Source: Candidatus Aenigmatarchaeota archaeon
GTDB lineage: Archaea > Aenigmatarchaeota > Aenigmatarchaeia > Aenigmatarchaeales > Aenigmatarchaeaceae
Reading direction: 5' to 3'
DNA: 39,106 nt
Assembly: GCA_016933455.1 (NCBI GenBank)
Contig: JAFGAZ010000005.1
Span: 1 to 39,106, forward strand
Under the pieces are notes generated by a model. It saw nothing but the letters and a program-made list of their open reading frames with translations, ran no database searches and was not told the DNA's origin. How positions within the stretch are numbered: the stretch's first letter is position 1; the number at the start of each line of letters is the position of its first letter. Shown piece after piece: positions 7,832 to 15,228 of this stretch. The position numbers and the translations under genes were made by a program.

Positions 7832-8818
7832 TTGCCAAGAAAAACTGCGAAAAAAGCAAAGGTTTGTCCGGATTGCGGTTCCAAATACTTTAGAGAGGAC
7901 CCGTCAAGAGGAGAGACTGTTTGCGCAAAATGTGGTCTGGTTTTAGAAGCCGAGATGATAGACACCTCTCCTGAATGGAGAGCTTTTGACGAAGAGCAGA
8001 TGTCAAGAAGGACAAGAGCCGGAGCTCCTTTGACCTTTACCAAACACGACAAAGGTCTTACAACCGAGATAGGCAGGGGTAGAGGAGAGCTATTCAAGGT
8101 GGCCCCTTCCAAAAGAGCCCAGTACTACAGATTGACAAAATGGCAGAAAAGGCTAGTCGAGTCAAAAGATAGGAACCTATCTTTTGCCCTTTCAGAGCTT
8201 CAAAGACTAATTTCTTTCCTAGGCCTTCCAAGGTCTGTTCACGAGGAAGTTGCCAAAAAGTACGAGCAGGCAGTTGACAGGGGACTTGTGAGAGGAAGAT
8301 CAATGGAGTCTGTTATAGCTGCTTTGCTATACACAGTTTGCAGGGAAATGGGAACTCCCAGGACTTTGGAGGAAATAGCAGAGGCTTCTGGTGTTGAAAG
8401 AAGGGAAATTGGAAGAACCTACAGGTACATAGCAAGAGAGCTTGGTATGAGAATACTTCCTGCTATGCCCAAGGACTATGTCCCAAGGTTCGCATCAATG
8501 CTCGGTCTTACAGACACTGTCCAGGCAAGAGCCATAAGGTACCTTAAGAAGGCAAAGAAGATAGAGGCATCCTCAGGAAAAGGTCCAACAGGCGTTGCAG
8601 CAGCAGCCTTGTACATAGCCGCTGTGCTTGAGGGCGAGAAGAGGACGCAAAGGGAAATTGCCGATGCCATAGGCGTAACTGAGGTTACCATAAGAAACAG
8701 GTTCAAGGAACTTGTTGAAAAGCTCGGTTTGGAAGAGGAAGTCGAGAAGAAAGTCAGGGAAGAGAGCTCGGAGAGAATAGAAAGAAAAGCCAGAAAGTTA
8801 GCAAAGAAGAGAAAGTAG
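7832..8818 (+). CDS. tfb: Transcription initiation factor B (TFB)
   Basis: Basal factor (328 residues) that binds the TBP-DNA complex and recruits RNA polymerase. The N-terminal zinc ribbon has CPDCGS at 12-17 and CAKCG at 31-35; the B-finger and linker region follows (EWRAFDEEQMSRRTRAG), then two cyclin-fold repeats (about 115-205 and 210-300). The second contains the helix-turn-helix REIADAIGVTEVTIRNRFKE that reads the BRE. The start is TTG at 7832, chosen because GGGTGAT at 7822-7828 is a strong Shine-Dalgarno and no ATG precedes the zinc ribbon. The C-terminus is a basic tail. Its stop abuts the stop of the convergent gene at 8819. Confidence 0.96.
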   Translation: MPRKTAKKAKVCPDCGSKYFREDPSRGETVCAKCGLVLEAEMIDTSPEWRAFDEEQMSRRTRAGAPLTFTKHDKGLTTEIGRGRGELFKVAPSKRAQYYRLTKWQKRLVESKDRNLSFALSELQRLISFLGLPRSVHEEVAKKYEQAVDRGLVRGRSMESVIAALLYTVCREMGTPRTLEEIAEASGVERREIGRTYRYIARELGMRILPAMPKDYVPRFASMLGLTDTVQARAIRYLKKAKKIEASSGKGPTGVAAAALYIAAVLEGEKRTQREIADAIGVTEVTIRNRFKELVEKLGLEEEVEKKVREESSERIERKARKLAKKRK

Positions 8819-9088
8819 TCAGTACCTTTTCATTCTTTCTTCTATAAGCTTGAGCCTGGTGTCTATTGTATCCAGTTTTTGCAGCACTAGGTCCATCTTA
8901 TCCGCACTGCCCCTAAACTCGCTGACCGGAGCTTCTGGGATTTGCAAAGGCTTGTCATAAAAGTCCGATCTGGGCTCTTCTGGTTGCGGAAGCCTGAATC
9001 TTTCAAGGTCATCCGGCAGACCTGTTGATAATTCTGGGGACAATCTCACTTCTTCTTTTTTCTTTTTGAATCTATCTAGCATACTCAT
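8819..9088 (-). CDS. Small protein with proline-rich middle and C-terminal coiled coil, function unknown
   Basis: An 89-residue protein I do not recognise. The N-terminus is short and lysine-rich (MLDRFKKKKEEV), the middle is rich in Pro and acidic residues and probably disordered, and residues 63-89 (DKMDLVLQKLDTIDTRLKLIEE) have the heptad pattern of a coiled coil, suggesting oligomerisation or docking. Its start overlaps the end of the preceding gene by 4 bases, so it is the last gene of a three-gene operon with two paralogous proteins. Function not assignable. Confidence 0.7.
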   Translation of the reverse strand: MSMLDRFKKKKEEVRLSPELSTGLPDDLERFRLPQPEEPRSDFYDKPLQIPEAPVSEFRGSADKMDLVLQKLDTIDTRLKLIEERMKRY

Positions 9089-9570
9089 TCAATCACCATT
9101 TTTTGCAATTCTTTTTTTAACTCGTTTTCTAATTCTTCCATGTTTCTTCTTGCTTTTACTATATAACCTCTTCTTTGTTCTGAATAGAAAAGGCGCGAGT
9201 ATAGCAACATAAGACTTTTTTCCAATAAATTAGAATATTCAAATTTAGTCTGTAATATGGCAGAAAGTTCTATGTTTATTTTTCCCATCTTGTCACTGTT
9301 CTGGGAACCGAATACCTTTACTTTGACCCACACACTTGTTTTGTTATCTTGGGGATCGTTGCCTCTCCATTCGCCATAAAAATCAGTGTTTGGTGTTGAA
9401 GTGTCCCATTTTATCTTGTCCTCATAGAATTTTGACCCGGAAAGCCTAAAGATGCTCTTCATAAGACCTGGTATTATTTTCAAGAACCTTGAAGGATGAT
9501 GACCTGTGAAGCTTAATTTCTTTATGCTATCCGGAGCCAGCACATCGGCCTGAAGCTTTATGCTAACCAT
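9085..9570 (-). CDS. Conserved protein of unknown function, paralogue of the next gene upstream
   Basis: A 161-residue soluble protein. Predicted order is a strand, a helix (HPSRFLKIIPGLMKSIFR), several strands rich in Trp and Lys (KIKWDTST, TSVWVKVKVFG, KINIELSAIL) and a long C-terminal helix (about 120-160). The protein encoded at 9563-10066 has the same order and similar residues at matching places, so the pair arose by tandem duplication. A helix-grip (START/SRPBCC-like) fold would fit, but that is inference from the strand-helix order alone. I chose ATG 9570, which overlaps the upstream gene by 8 bases; a GTG lies 9 bases earlier. Confidence 0.7.
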   Translation of the reverse strand: MVSIKLQADVLAPDSIKKLSFTGHHPSRFLKIIPGLMKSIFRLSGSKFYEDKIKWDTSTPNTDFYGEWRGNDPQDNKTSVWVKVKVFGSQNSDKMGKINIELSAILQTKFEYSNLLEKSLMLLYSRLFYSEQRRGYIVKARRNMEELENELKKELQKMVIE

Positions 9571-10066
9571 TTTGGACACTTGACAAAACTCTTATTTCGT
9601 TTACAAAACTTGAAAGAAGGTACCTTCCTTCTCTTAGATATTCGTCCCTTTTCGAGGAGTAGAATGAAGAGTGCCACAGCATTCTTAGGAATTCGTAAAG
9701 AAGACTCTTTTGCCATTTCGTGTCTTGCGGATACTCTGTTCTTAGAGCTCCTTCCACGCTTATTTGTGCGCTTCCCGAAGATCCGGAGGCTTCGCCTTCC
9801 AATGAAACCTCAACCCAATAGAAAGAGAACTTGTCCAGGTCCTTGTTTAGCTCCCATTTTATTTTGAATTTTTCAGTCTTTCCTTTGGACCAGCTAAATT
9901 CCTTTTCCTGAACAGAATGTTCATGAACCCTAAAGTTTGCAAGCAAAAGATTGTATATTTCTTTGTAAAACTTTCTCGAGTCTACTCCCTTAAAGCTCAT
10001 CTTCATTTTAGGGACAGGCCTTAGTAAGTCGTCATGTATCATTAGCTTGCTTCTTGCCCAAACCAT
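9563..10066 (-). CDS. Conserved protein of unknown function, first of the tandem paralogue pair
   Basis: A 167-residue protein with the same plan as its downstream neighbour: strand KMKMSFKG, helix DSRKFYKEIYNLLLANFR, strands KEFSWS, KFKIKWELN, FYWVEVSLEG and SAQISVEGALRTEY, then a long C-terminal helix. No signal peptide or membrane segment is visible and no motif marks an active site. It is the first gene of the minus-strand operon and is probably leaderless: its ATG lies 26 bases from a symmetric TATA box that also faces the plus-strand operon. Function unknown. Confidence 0.7.
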   Translation of the reverse strand: MVWARSKLMIHDDLLRPVPKMKMSFKGVDSRKFYKEIYNLLLANFRVHEHSVQEKEFSWSKGKTEKFKIKWELNKDLDKFSFYWVEVSLEGEASGSSGSAQISVEGALRTEYPQDTKWQKSLLYEFLRMLWHSSFYSSKRDEYLREGRYLLSSFVNEIRVLSSVQNG

Positions 10067-10088
10067 ACCTATTAATTAGATAAACGTT

Positions 10089-10096
10089 TTTATAAA
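10089..10096. promoter_or_regulatory. Shared palindromic TATA box of a divergent gene pair
   Basis: TTTATAAA with its centre at 10092.5. The minus-strand ATG (10066) is 26.5 bases away and the plus-strand ATG (10117) 24.5 bases away, both at the distance expected for leaderless mRNAs, so one box may serve both directions. Confidence 0.55.
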
Positions 10097-10116
10097 CTTT
10101 ATATCAATTATTAATT

Positions 10117-10281
10117 ATGATTTTAAGAATCCTGGGCCTGTTATCTATTTTCTTTGGTTTTCTTGTACTAAAGTATTTCCCTGGCATGTCTGATTATCAG
10201 CAAAACGGCATGACCTCGTTTGGTATTTTGATAGGTATTGTATTATCTATAATAGGAGTAATATTGTTAATAGCAGGATGA
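10117..10281 (+). CDS. 54-residue two-helix membrane protein
   Basis: A short ORF with two hydrophobic segments: ILRILGLLSIFFGFLVLKYF at 2-21 and SFGILIGIVLSIIGVILLIA at 34-53, joined by a polar loop of about 12 residues and ending in Gly-stop. Glycine spacing in both helices suggests close packing. It starts about 25 bases after a TATA box (leaderless) and ends 4 bases before the 560-residue gene, so it is the first gene of that operon. I do not recognise the family. It could anchor or assist the soluble proteins of this locus at the membrane, but this is inference. Confidence 0.65.
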   Translation: MILRILGLLSIFFGFLVLKYFPGMSDYQQNGMTSFGILIGIVLSIIGVILLIAG

Positions 10282-10285
10282 TTTT

Positions 10286-11968
10286 ATGGATAAGCCTATA
10301 TTCGAATTAAAGAAGCTCGTTAATGTAAAAAAACCTGATACCCTAGGTTTGTATCTTTGCTCTGGTCCATCGGAAGAACCTGGGCTTGAGGAGAATGTAA
10401 ATCAAATCACTTTATTGAATTTCACAGGAAAACCCGGTTCTGCGTCAGCGCTTTATTACTTACTTTTCTTTCAGTTGGACAAGTTGGGATGGAAGGTGGT
10501 GAAAGCCGATGAGTGGATAGATGTTTCTCCAACAAATAGGGAATATTATGATAGGACAGTATCAACAAAGCAAATGCTAGAGTCATCGATAAAAACAGGC
10601 CTTGCAACAGCTGCCCAGTCTGTTGCCGACTATGAGCTCATGAGCCATGATCTAAGAAAGTATCAGGAAATAATAGGATACTTTGCCAGCAAGGACGAGC
10701 ATGTCTTAAGGTCTATGTTTGTTGACCAGGTTGATGTTCACACTGATTTGCCTGGGCAGCCTCTTAGCATGAGGTCCATAGCCCCAAGATGGCCAACCAT
10801 AATTGCAGATTTCCTAAGCCTTGACGAAAGTGATATCGAAATAAAGAAAGTTTCTGACAAATTAAGAATTTCGAATGCAGAGGCTGTTATACTTGTTACC
10901 AAAAACAAGCTCTATCTCGAATGGAAAAAGACCTTCGAAGTGGCTGCCAAGGATAGATACAAATATCTGAGAGGTTTGGTCCATGGCAGGAAAAAATCAA
11001 TAGAAGAGTACAGAAATTGGCTAAAGCCCTACATTACAAGATTTAGGATGACGCGTCTTGGCGGGGAAGGTAGCCGTTCTAGGGGGGAATCCATTAAATC
11101 ATTTTTTGATATAACAGGTCAGTCCACATTTTCCAATTTTATAAGGTTGTTTGCATGGAAGCCGTTCAAGACTGTCGAGAGAATGAAGCCGGCTGCCGAG
11201 TTAAAAAATGGATTCATTGTAAATCCATATGATAAATATACAAGAAATAAGCTTATTCTTGGAAGCAAAGGTCTTGCCAAGACTTACAAATGGTTGGCAA
11301 ACAAAAGAGATTATTGTATAAAATGTGGTAATTACTACCCATCTGGTGTTGTGAGATGTCAAGATCCTGATTGTAAATCAACACAGCTCGAAGAAAGAAC
11401 TCTTGCTGACGAGATTGTTGAAAAGGAAATATTGGAAACATGGAAGAGTAGAGAGATGAATCTTGATCCTTATGAGCTTTATTACATGTTTTTGGATTTT
11501 GATGTTTTCAGGTCTGGATCAAGGCTGCAAGTTGGAGAATTGGAGGACATTGCGTTTACTGTAAGAAATTTTGTTATATCACAAAATGTATTGTTGGTTA
11601 AATTGCTTGAAATGAAATGCAGAGAAATTGAACTTGAACGATACATAGACGAAATGTTAGGCGTAGGGATAAATGGTGTTTCTTTCGACGAGATACTCAC
11701 AGCTGATTTTCCAGCGTTCAAGAAAAAAGAGGAGCTCAACGAATTTGAAAAGTTCAAAAAAGGTTTCAAAGAAAACCGAGAAGCATATACCAACTTTACA
11801 AAAAAATTCAAATTGCCGGAAGTTTCAAAGAAAAAATTCATGTTTTTCAAACATGGCCCCTATGAAAGTGATTTCAAGGACAGAGTTACAAAGAACTATC
11901 TTAGCATTGCGGGTGCCCAATACGGCGGTATAGTGGGTTTTATCAAATCTCAGATGGGTGTTAGCTGA
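10286..11968 (+). CDS. Large conserved protein with a central four-cysteine zinc-binding motif, function unknown
   Basis: A 560-residue soluble protein that I cannot assign. A treble-clef or ribbon-like site lies in the middle: Cys344-x2-Cys347, then Cys358-x4-Cys363 (DYCIKCGNYY and VRCQDPDCKS). The N-terminal 340 residues are mixed alpha/beta with the segment GKPGSASALYYLLFFQL near 49-65; the C-terminal 190 residues are mostly helical and charged. There is no Walker motif, membrane segment or signal peptide. The gene starts 4 bases after the small membrane protein and its TGA overlaps the ATG of the TIM-barrel gene by one base, so the two products are likely made in parallel and may act together. 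Confidence 0.75.
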   Translation: MDKPIFELKKLVNVKKPDTLGLYLCSGPSEEPGLEENVNQITLLNFTGKPGSASALYYLLFFQLDKLGWKVVKADEWIDVSPTNREYYDRTVSTKQMLESSIKTGLATAAQSVADYELMSHDLRKYQEIIGYFASKDEHVLRSMFVDQVDVHTDLPGQPLSMRSIAPRWPTIIADFLSLDESDIEIKKVSDKLRISNAEAVILVTKNKLYLEWKKTFEVAAKDRYKYLRGLVHGRKKSIEEYRNWLKPYITRFRMTRLGGEGSRSRGESIKSFFDITGQSTFSNFIRLFAWKPFKTVERMKPAAELKNGFIVNPYDKYTRNKLILGSKGLAKTYKWLANKRDYCIKCGNYYPSGVVRCQDPDCKSTQLEERTLADEIVEKEILETWKSREMNLDPYELYYMFLDFDVFRSGSRLQVGELEDIAFTVRNFVISQNVLLVKLLEMKCREIELERYIDEMLGVGINGVSFDEILTADFPAFKKKEELNEFEKFKKGFKENREAYTNFTKKFKLPEVSKKKFMFFKHGPYESDFKDRVTKNYLSIAGAQYGGIVGFIKSQMGVS

Positions 11969-13512
11969 TGAGTTACGTTGTTGGCATTTCTAGCGGTGCT
12001 TTTGGTCTTGTGGACCAGAAGGAAAAGCAGAACCTTATGACCATAACAAGAAAGATTTTCGCCGGAGGTCTTGAGGGTGTTAATTTTACTCAAGTAGATT
12101 TGGAAGCTATTACTGAATTCAACGAGCCTAATGTGAAAGAGAATTTGAGAAAGATTAAGGACTTGGGCATAACCTTCGGTTTTCACGGAGAGTTCTATGG
12201 TGGCTCTGAAAGGCCTTTGGAAATGCTTGATTCTGCAATAGAAGCCGATTACTACCATTCCCATGACAGATTAGTAAGACATATCGAAGGCTGTGGTGAT
12301 TTAGGAGGAAAGTATGTTAATTTTCACCCTTCACAGACAACACCTTTCATAAGACTTGGAAAGGATTTGCAGCCTACCAAATTGGTCGATCCTTGGGGAA
12401 GGCCTATGAAGAAATTCTTGGAAGAAAACAAGTGGCTTAAAGATTGGATAATGGAAGAAGATAACGAGTTTTTGTGGGAATTCATGCACACCACGCCCAA
12501 GATTGCTATAAAAAGCTGGTTACGTGATGAAGTAAATGATTACAAGAAACAATATGGTGGAAAGGAGCCTTCAGAAGGTGAGAAAGAAAAACTAAAAAAA
12601 GAAGTTATTGAAAGGCTTAAAGAGGCCTTTATCAACAGAATAAGTACAAGCGATCTTTCTTACGGTCCGGAAAGAGTAGCATATTACATAATTGCAAAAT
12701 GGATGCAAAAAAATAATGATTCTTTATGGAATAGTATCGTAGGAGAAAAAATAAAAGACAAAGACCTAACAAAAAGAGACAACTTTCAAAAGTGGGTTCC
12801 TGCTGTTTCTGCAAAGTACATACTGGGACATTTCCAGCCAAAGAACGGTTTGGACAATCCTAGCAAGCTTATGGAAAAGCACAAGATATACTGCATATTC
12901 GAATGCGAGATGGGTCGTGGCGGTACTCAGGGAATGTCTAGAATCATAAGACCTAGGGATTTCATATTCTTATGTCAGGCAATCAAATCCAAATGGGCTG
13001 CTGTTTGCATTGATTTCGAGCATGTGTTATCTCAGAATATTGACCCTAAAAAAGAAATAGAATCATTTCCTCCTGGTGCAGCTGAGCGTGTGAAACTTTT
13101 GCACTTAGGTTTCCCAACTCCTCATGTTCCAGCGCACATGCCAATACCTTTGGGTTCAAAAGAGCAGCTTTGGATATACGAGAGGCTATACGAGCTAAGG
13201 CAAAAGGGAATGGATGATGCCTGGATGATATTTGAAAGGGCAGGCAATCCAAGAGAGCAGGTAATTCTTGTTCTTAGATTAATCAAGCAGTTCCTTGAAA
13301 AGGGCATTGCTCCAAAGGAGCTGCCTTTGGAGTTCTATGGCATAAGGCCGGACGGACCTGAGATGAGAAGACAAGAGCTTGCTGTAAGAGAGCACGCACT
13401 GGATCCTTTGAAGGGACTGTTTTCTGTTCCTGAAGAGGAGTACACTTTCCTTGGCACTGCTGCCAAGAACAAGGGCAAGGCTGAGCTTTGGGGCAAGGAA
13501 AGGTTTAAATAA
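11968..13512 (+). CDS. Xylose isomerase/endonuclease IV-like TIM-barrel protein with a large helical insertion
   Basis: A 514-residue protein. The barrel shows the pattern of metal ligands known from endonuclease IV: His73 (GFHGEF), His120 (VNFHPSQ), Glu312 or Glu314 (FECEMGRGG), Asp349-x2-His352 (IDFEH), His379 (LLHLG), His386 or His390, and Glu423 (IFERAG). Between His120 and Glu312 there is an insertion of roughly 150 residues, helical and rich in Lys and Trp, that typical members of the fold (about 280 residues) lack; a C-terminal extension of about 70 residues is also extra. A metal-dependent hydrolase or isomerase is therefore likely, but substrate is unknown. It is coupled to the 560-residue protein gene by a one-base overlap. 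Confidence 0.75.
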   Translation: MSYVVGISSGAFGLVDQKEKQNLMTITRKIFAGGLEGVNFTQVDLEAITEFNEPNVKENLRKIKDLGITFGFHGEFYGGSERPLEMLDSAIEADYYHSHDRLVRHIEGCGDLGGKYVNFHPSQTTPFIRLGKDLQPTKLVDPWGRPMKKFLEENKWLKDWIMEEDNEFLWEFMHTTPKIAIKSWLRDEVNDYKKQYGGKEPSEGEKEKLKKEVIERLKEAFINRISTSDLSYGPERVAYYIIAKWMQKNNDSLWNSIVGEKIKDKDLTKRDNFQKWVPAVSAKYILGHFQPKNGLDNPSKLMEKHKIYCIFECEMGRGGTQGMSRIIRPRDFIFLCQAIKSKWAAVCIDFEHVLSQNIDPKKEIESFPPGAAERVKLLHLGFPTPHVPAHMPIPLGSKEQLWIYERLYELRQKGMDDAWMIFERAGNPREQVILVLRLIKQFLEKGIAPKELPLEFYGIRPDGPEMRRQELAVREHALDPLKGLFSVPEEEYTFLGTAAKNKGKAELWGKERFK

Positions 13513-13542
13513 AACTTAAAATAATTACTAAATAGTGGTTAA

Positions 13543-14787
13543 ATGGCTAAGAGTGTCGGGAAGAAACTAAAAAAATTCTCTGTTGAGACAAGGCTAAAAT
13601 CCGCAGAGGAGTTTAAAGACAGGGTTCTTGGCATGTTCAAGGCCTATGTAAAGTCTGTTATTGTTTTCGGGTCATTCATGTTCGGCAAGGGCACAGGCAA
13701 ATCGGATGTCGATGTCTATATCATATTTGACGACACCAAGATGCCTTTGAAAAAGTTTGACGACATACGAGAGAAGATAAATGCCGACCTATACAAGGTG
13801 GCTTCTTCTATTGATCCAAGGCTTCATCCCCAGCCAATTCTTGCGCTTACCGAGTTCATCAAGGGCACAAGATACACCAATCCCTTGTTTTTCAATATAA
13901 TAAGGAACGGCTATGCCATCTACGACACCGGCTTTTTCATACCCATGAGAAAGCTTTTGGAATGGGGCGAGTTCCCAATAACCCCTGAGGCTGCCCACAT
14001 GAGAATGGAGGGAGTTCCCAAAAGAATAACAAGGGTAAAGAGCGTCAAGCTCTACATAATAGCAGAGGACCTCTACTATGCCATGCTTGATGCTGCTCAG
14101 GCTGTTTTAATGTATGTCGGCGTGGGACCCCCGTCTCCTAAGAATTCTGCCAAAGAGGTAAGGGAGCATCTTGTTGAGACAGGGCTTTTGGAGGAAGAGT
14201 ACGCCCAGATGCTTGAGGATGTCAATGTCTTTAGGAAGAAGGTCGAGTACAAGGAAGTAAAAGACATTTCCGGGAAGGAAGTTGACGAGTGGATAAAGAA
14301 AACCGAGAAATATGTCAAAAGATTTGAGAAACTCCTTAAAAAACTGGAAACCGACAGGAAGACGTACGCCATAAAGAAGAACTATGATGTTATGGTCAAT
14401 GCCTCTGCTGCGGCTTTAAAAAATCTAAAGAAGCTGCCCAAGGAGCCTGAGAAACTGCCCGAGGCCTTCAAGAAATATCTTGTTGAAAGCGGGCTTGTTA
14501 ATCCCAATTATTCTGAGCTTTTCGGCAAAGTCATTGAGATGAGAAGAAAGCTTGAGGACAATGAGCTAGAAAAGATATCAGACAAGGAAATTTACATGAA
14601 CAAGGAGTATGTTAGAAGGTTTGTTTCAGATGTTTCCAGGATAATTGAAAGCCCAATGCCTAAAACTCCTGATGATGTGATGGAATCTGCAAAAAACGAG
14701 CTTGAAACAGCAAAAGAGGTTAGCAATGTTCCAAAGAAGGTCAAAAAGGCCAGAAAAACCAAAAAGAAGCCTCAAAAGTCGAAATGA
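13543..14787 (+). CDS. Nucleotidyltransferase (MNT) fused to two HEPN-like helical domains
   Basis: A 414-residue protein. Residues 35-125 form a minimal nucleotidyltransferase domain with VFGSFMFGKGTGKSDVDVYI, giving Gly43-Ser44 and the metal pair Asp55 and Asp57. Two related helical units follow (about 160-265 and 275-390), sharing a motif of the type EHLVETGLLEEEY and KYLVESGLVNPNY; they look like HEPN domains. The tail is an Ala/Lys-rich stretch. MNT and HEPN are usually separate antitoxin and toxin genes; here they are one chain, and I find no R-x4-6-H RNase motif in either HEPN unit. A TTTAAATA sequence at 13504 may give it its own promoter. Confidence 0.75.
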   Translation: MAKSVGKKLKKFSVETRLKSAEEFKDRVLGMFKAYVKSVIVFGSFMFGKGTGKSDVDVYIIFDDTKMPLKKFDDIREKINADLYKVASSIDPRLHPQPILALTEFIKGTRYTNPLFFNIIRNGYAIYDTGFFIPMRKLLEWGEFPITPEAAHMRMEGVPKRITRVKSVKLYIIAEDLYYAMLDAAQAVLMYVGVGPPSPKNSAKEVREHLVETGLLEEEYAQMLEDVNVFRKKVEYKEVKDISGKEVDEWIKKTEKYVKRFEKLLKKLETDRKTYAIKKNYDVMVNASAAALKNLKKLPKEPEKLPEAFKKYLVESGLVNPNYSELFGKVIEMRRKLEDNELEKISDKEIYMNKEYVRRFVSDVSRIIESPMPKTPDDVMESAKNELETAKEVSNVPKKVKKARKTKKKPQKSK

Positions 14788-14856
14788 ATTTAACTATACT
14801 TCTATAGTAAAAAACTTAGCTTTAAATATTAATAGGGACTAATTATTGAGTACGAT

Positions 14857-14908
14857 TTCACGTGAAGGGAAGTATAAATATCGTAACGTCTTTTATCTTA
14901 AAGGACGT
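14857..14908 (+). promoter_or_regulatory. rpl35ae promoter region with two inverted repeats
   Basis: The TATA box TATAAATA is at 14873-14880 and predicts a start near 14902. Just upstream is the perfect palindrome TTCACGTGAA (14857-14866). Over the predicted start lies a 10-base inverted repeat, ACGTCTTTTA at 14886-14895 and TAAAGGACGT at 14899-14908, with one G-T pair and a 3-base loop. These may be protein-binding sites or a leader hairpin if transcription starts earlier. Confidence 0.4.
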
Positions 14909-14928
14909 AGTGATGAGTTGGTTAAAAC

Positions 14929-15195
14929 ATGGTGTTTGTAATGGATCCGACAGGAGTTATAGTAAATTACCACATAGCTTATACGAAGGAAGTTCTAGTA
15001 GATGTTCCTACTGTTAAATCTAAGAGAGACGCAGGCAAGTTCATAGGCAAAAAAGCAGTCTGGACCGATGCAAAGGGCAAGAAATACGTTGGTCATGTCA
15101 CAGGTCTTCACGGTAGAAAGGGCACTTTGAAGGTAAAATTCAAAAAACCTCTTCCTGCCAATGCTTTGGCAAAACCTATCATGATAGCTGATTAG
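14929..15195 (+). CDS. rpl35ae: Large-subunit ribosomal protein eL33 (L35Ae)
   Basis: An 88-residue ribosomal protein specific to archaea and eukaryotes. The signature GVIVNYHIAYTKE, SKRDAGKFIGKKAVWTDAKG, KKYVGHVTGLHGRKGTLKVKF and a final KPLPANALAKPIMI match L35Ae over its full length. The ATG at 14929 is used here; an in-frame ATG at 14941 (MDPTG) would shorten it by 4 residues and I cannot decide between them. It stands alone between an MNT-HEPN gene and a KaiC-like gene, with its own TATA box. Confidence 0.93.
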   Translation: MVFVMDPTGVIVNYHIAYTKEVLVDVPTVKSKRDAGKFIGKKAVWTDAKGKKYVGHVTGLHGRKGTLKVKFKKPLPANALAKPIMIAD

Positions 15196-15228
15196 ATTTA
15201 TATAGAAGGTTTCTAATAATTTCTTAAT

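Noticed and set aside
13543-14787. Active toxin-antitoxin module
   Set aside because: The HEPN-like parts show no R-x4-6-H catalytic motif and there is no separate toxin gene, so a toxin call is not supported.
14791-14811. Hairpin ACTATA-CTTC-TATAGT after the MNT-HEPN gene as a terminator
   Set aside because: The stem is followed by A bases, not T, on the coding strand, so it does not look like a terminator; left unassigned.
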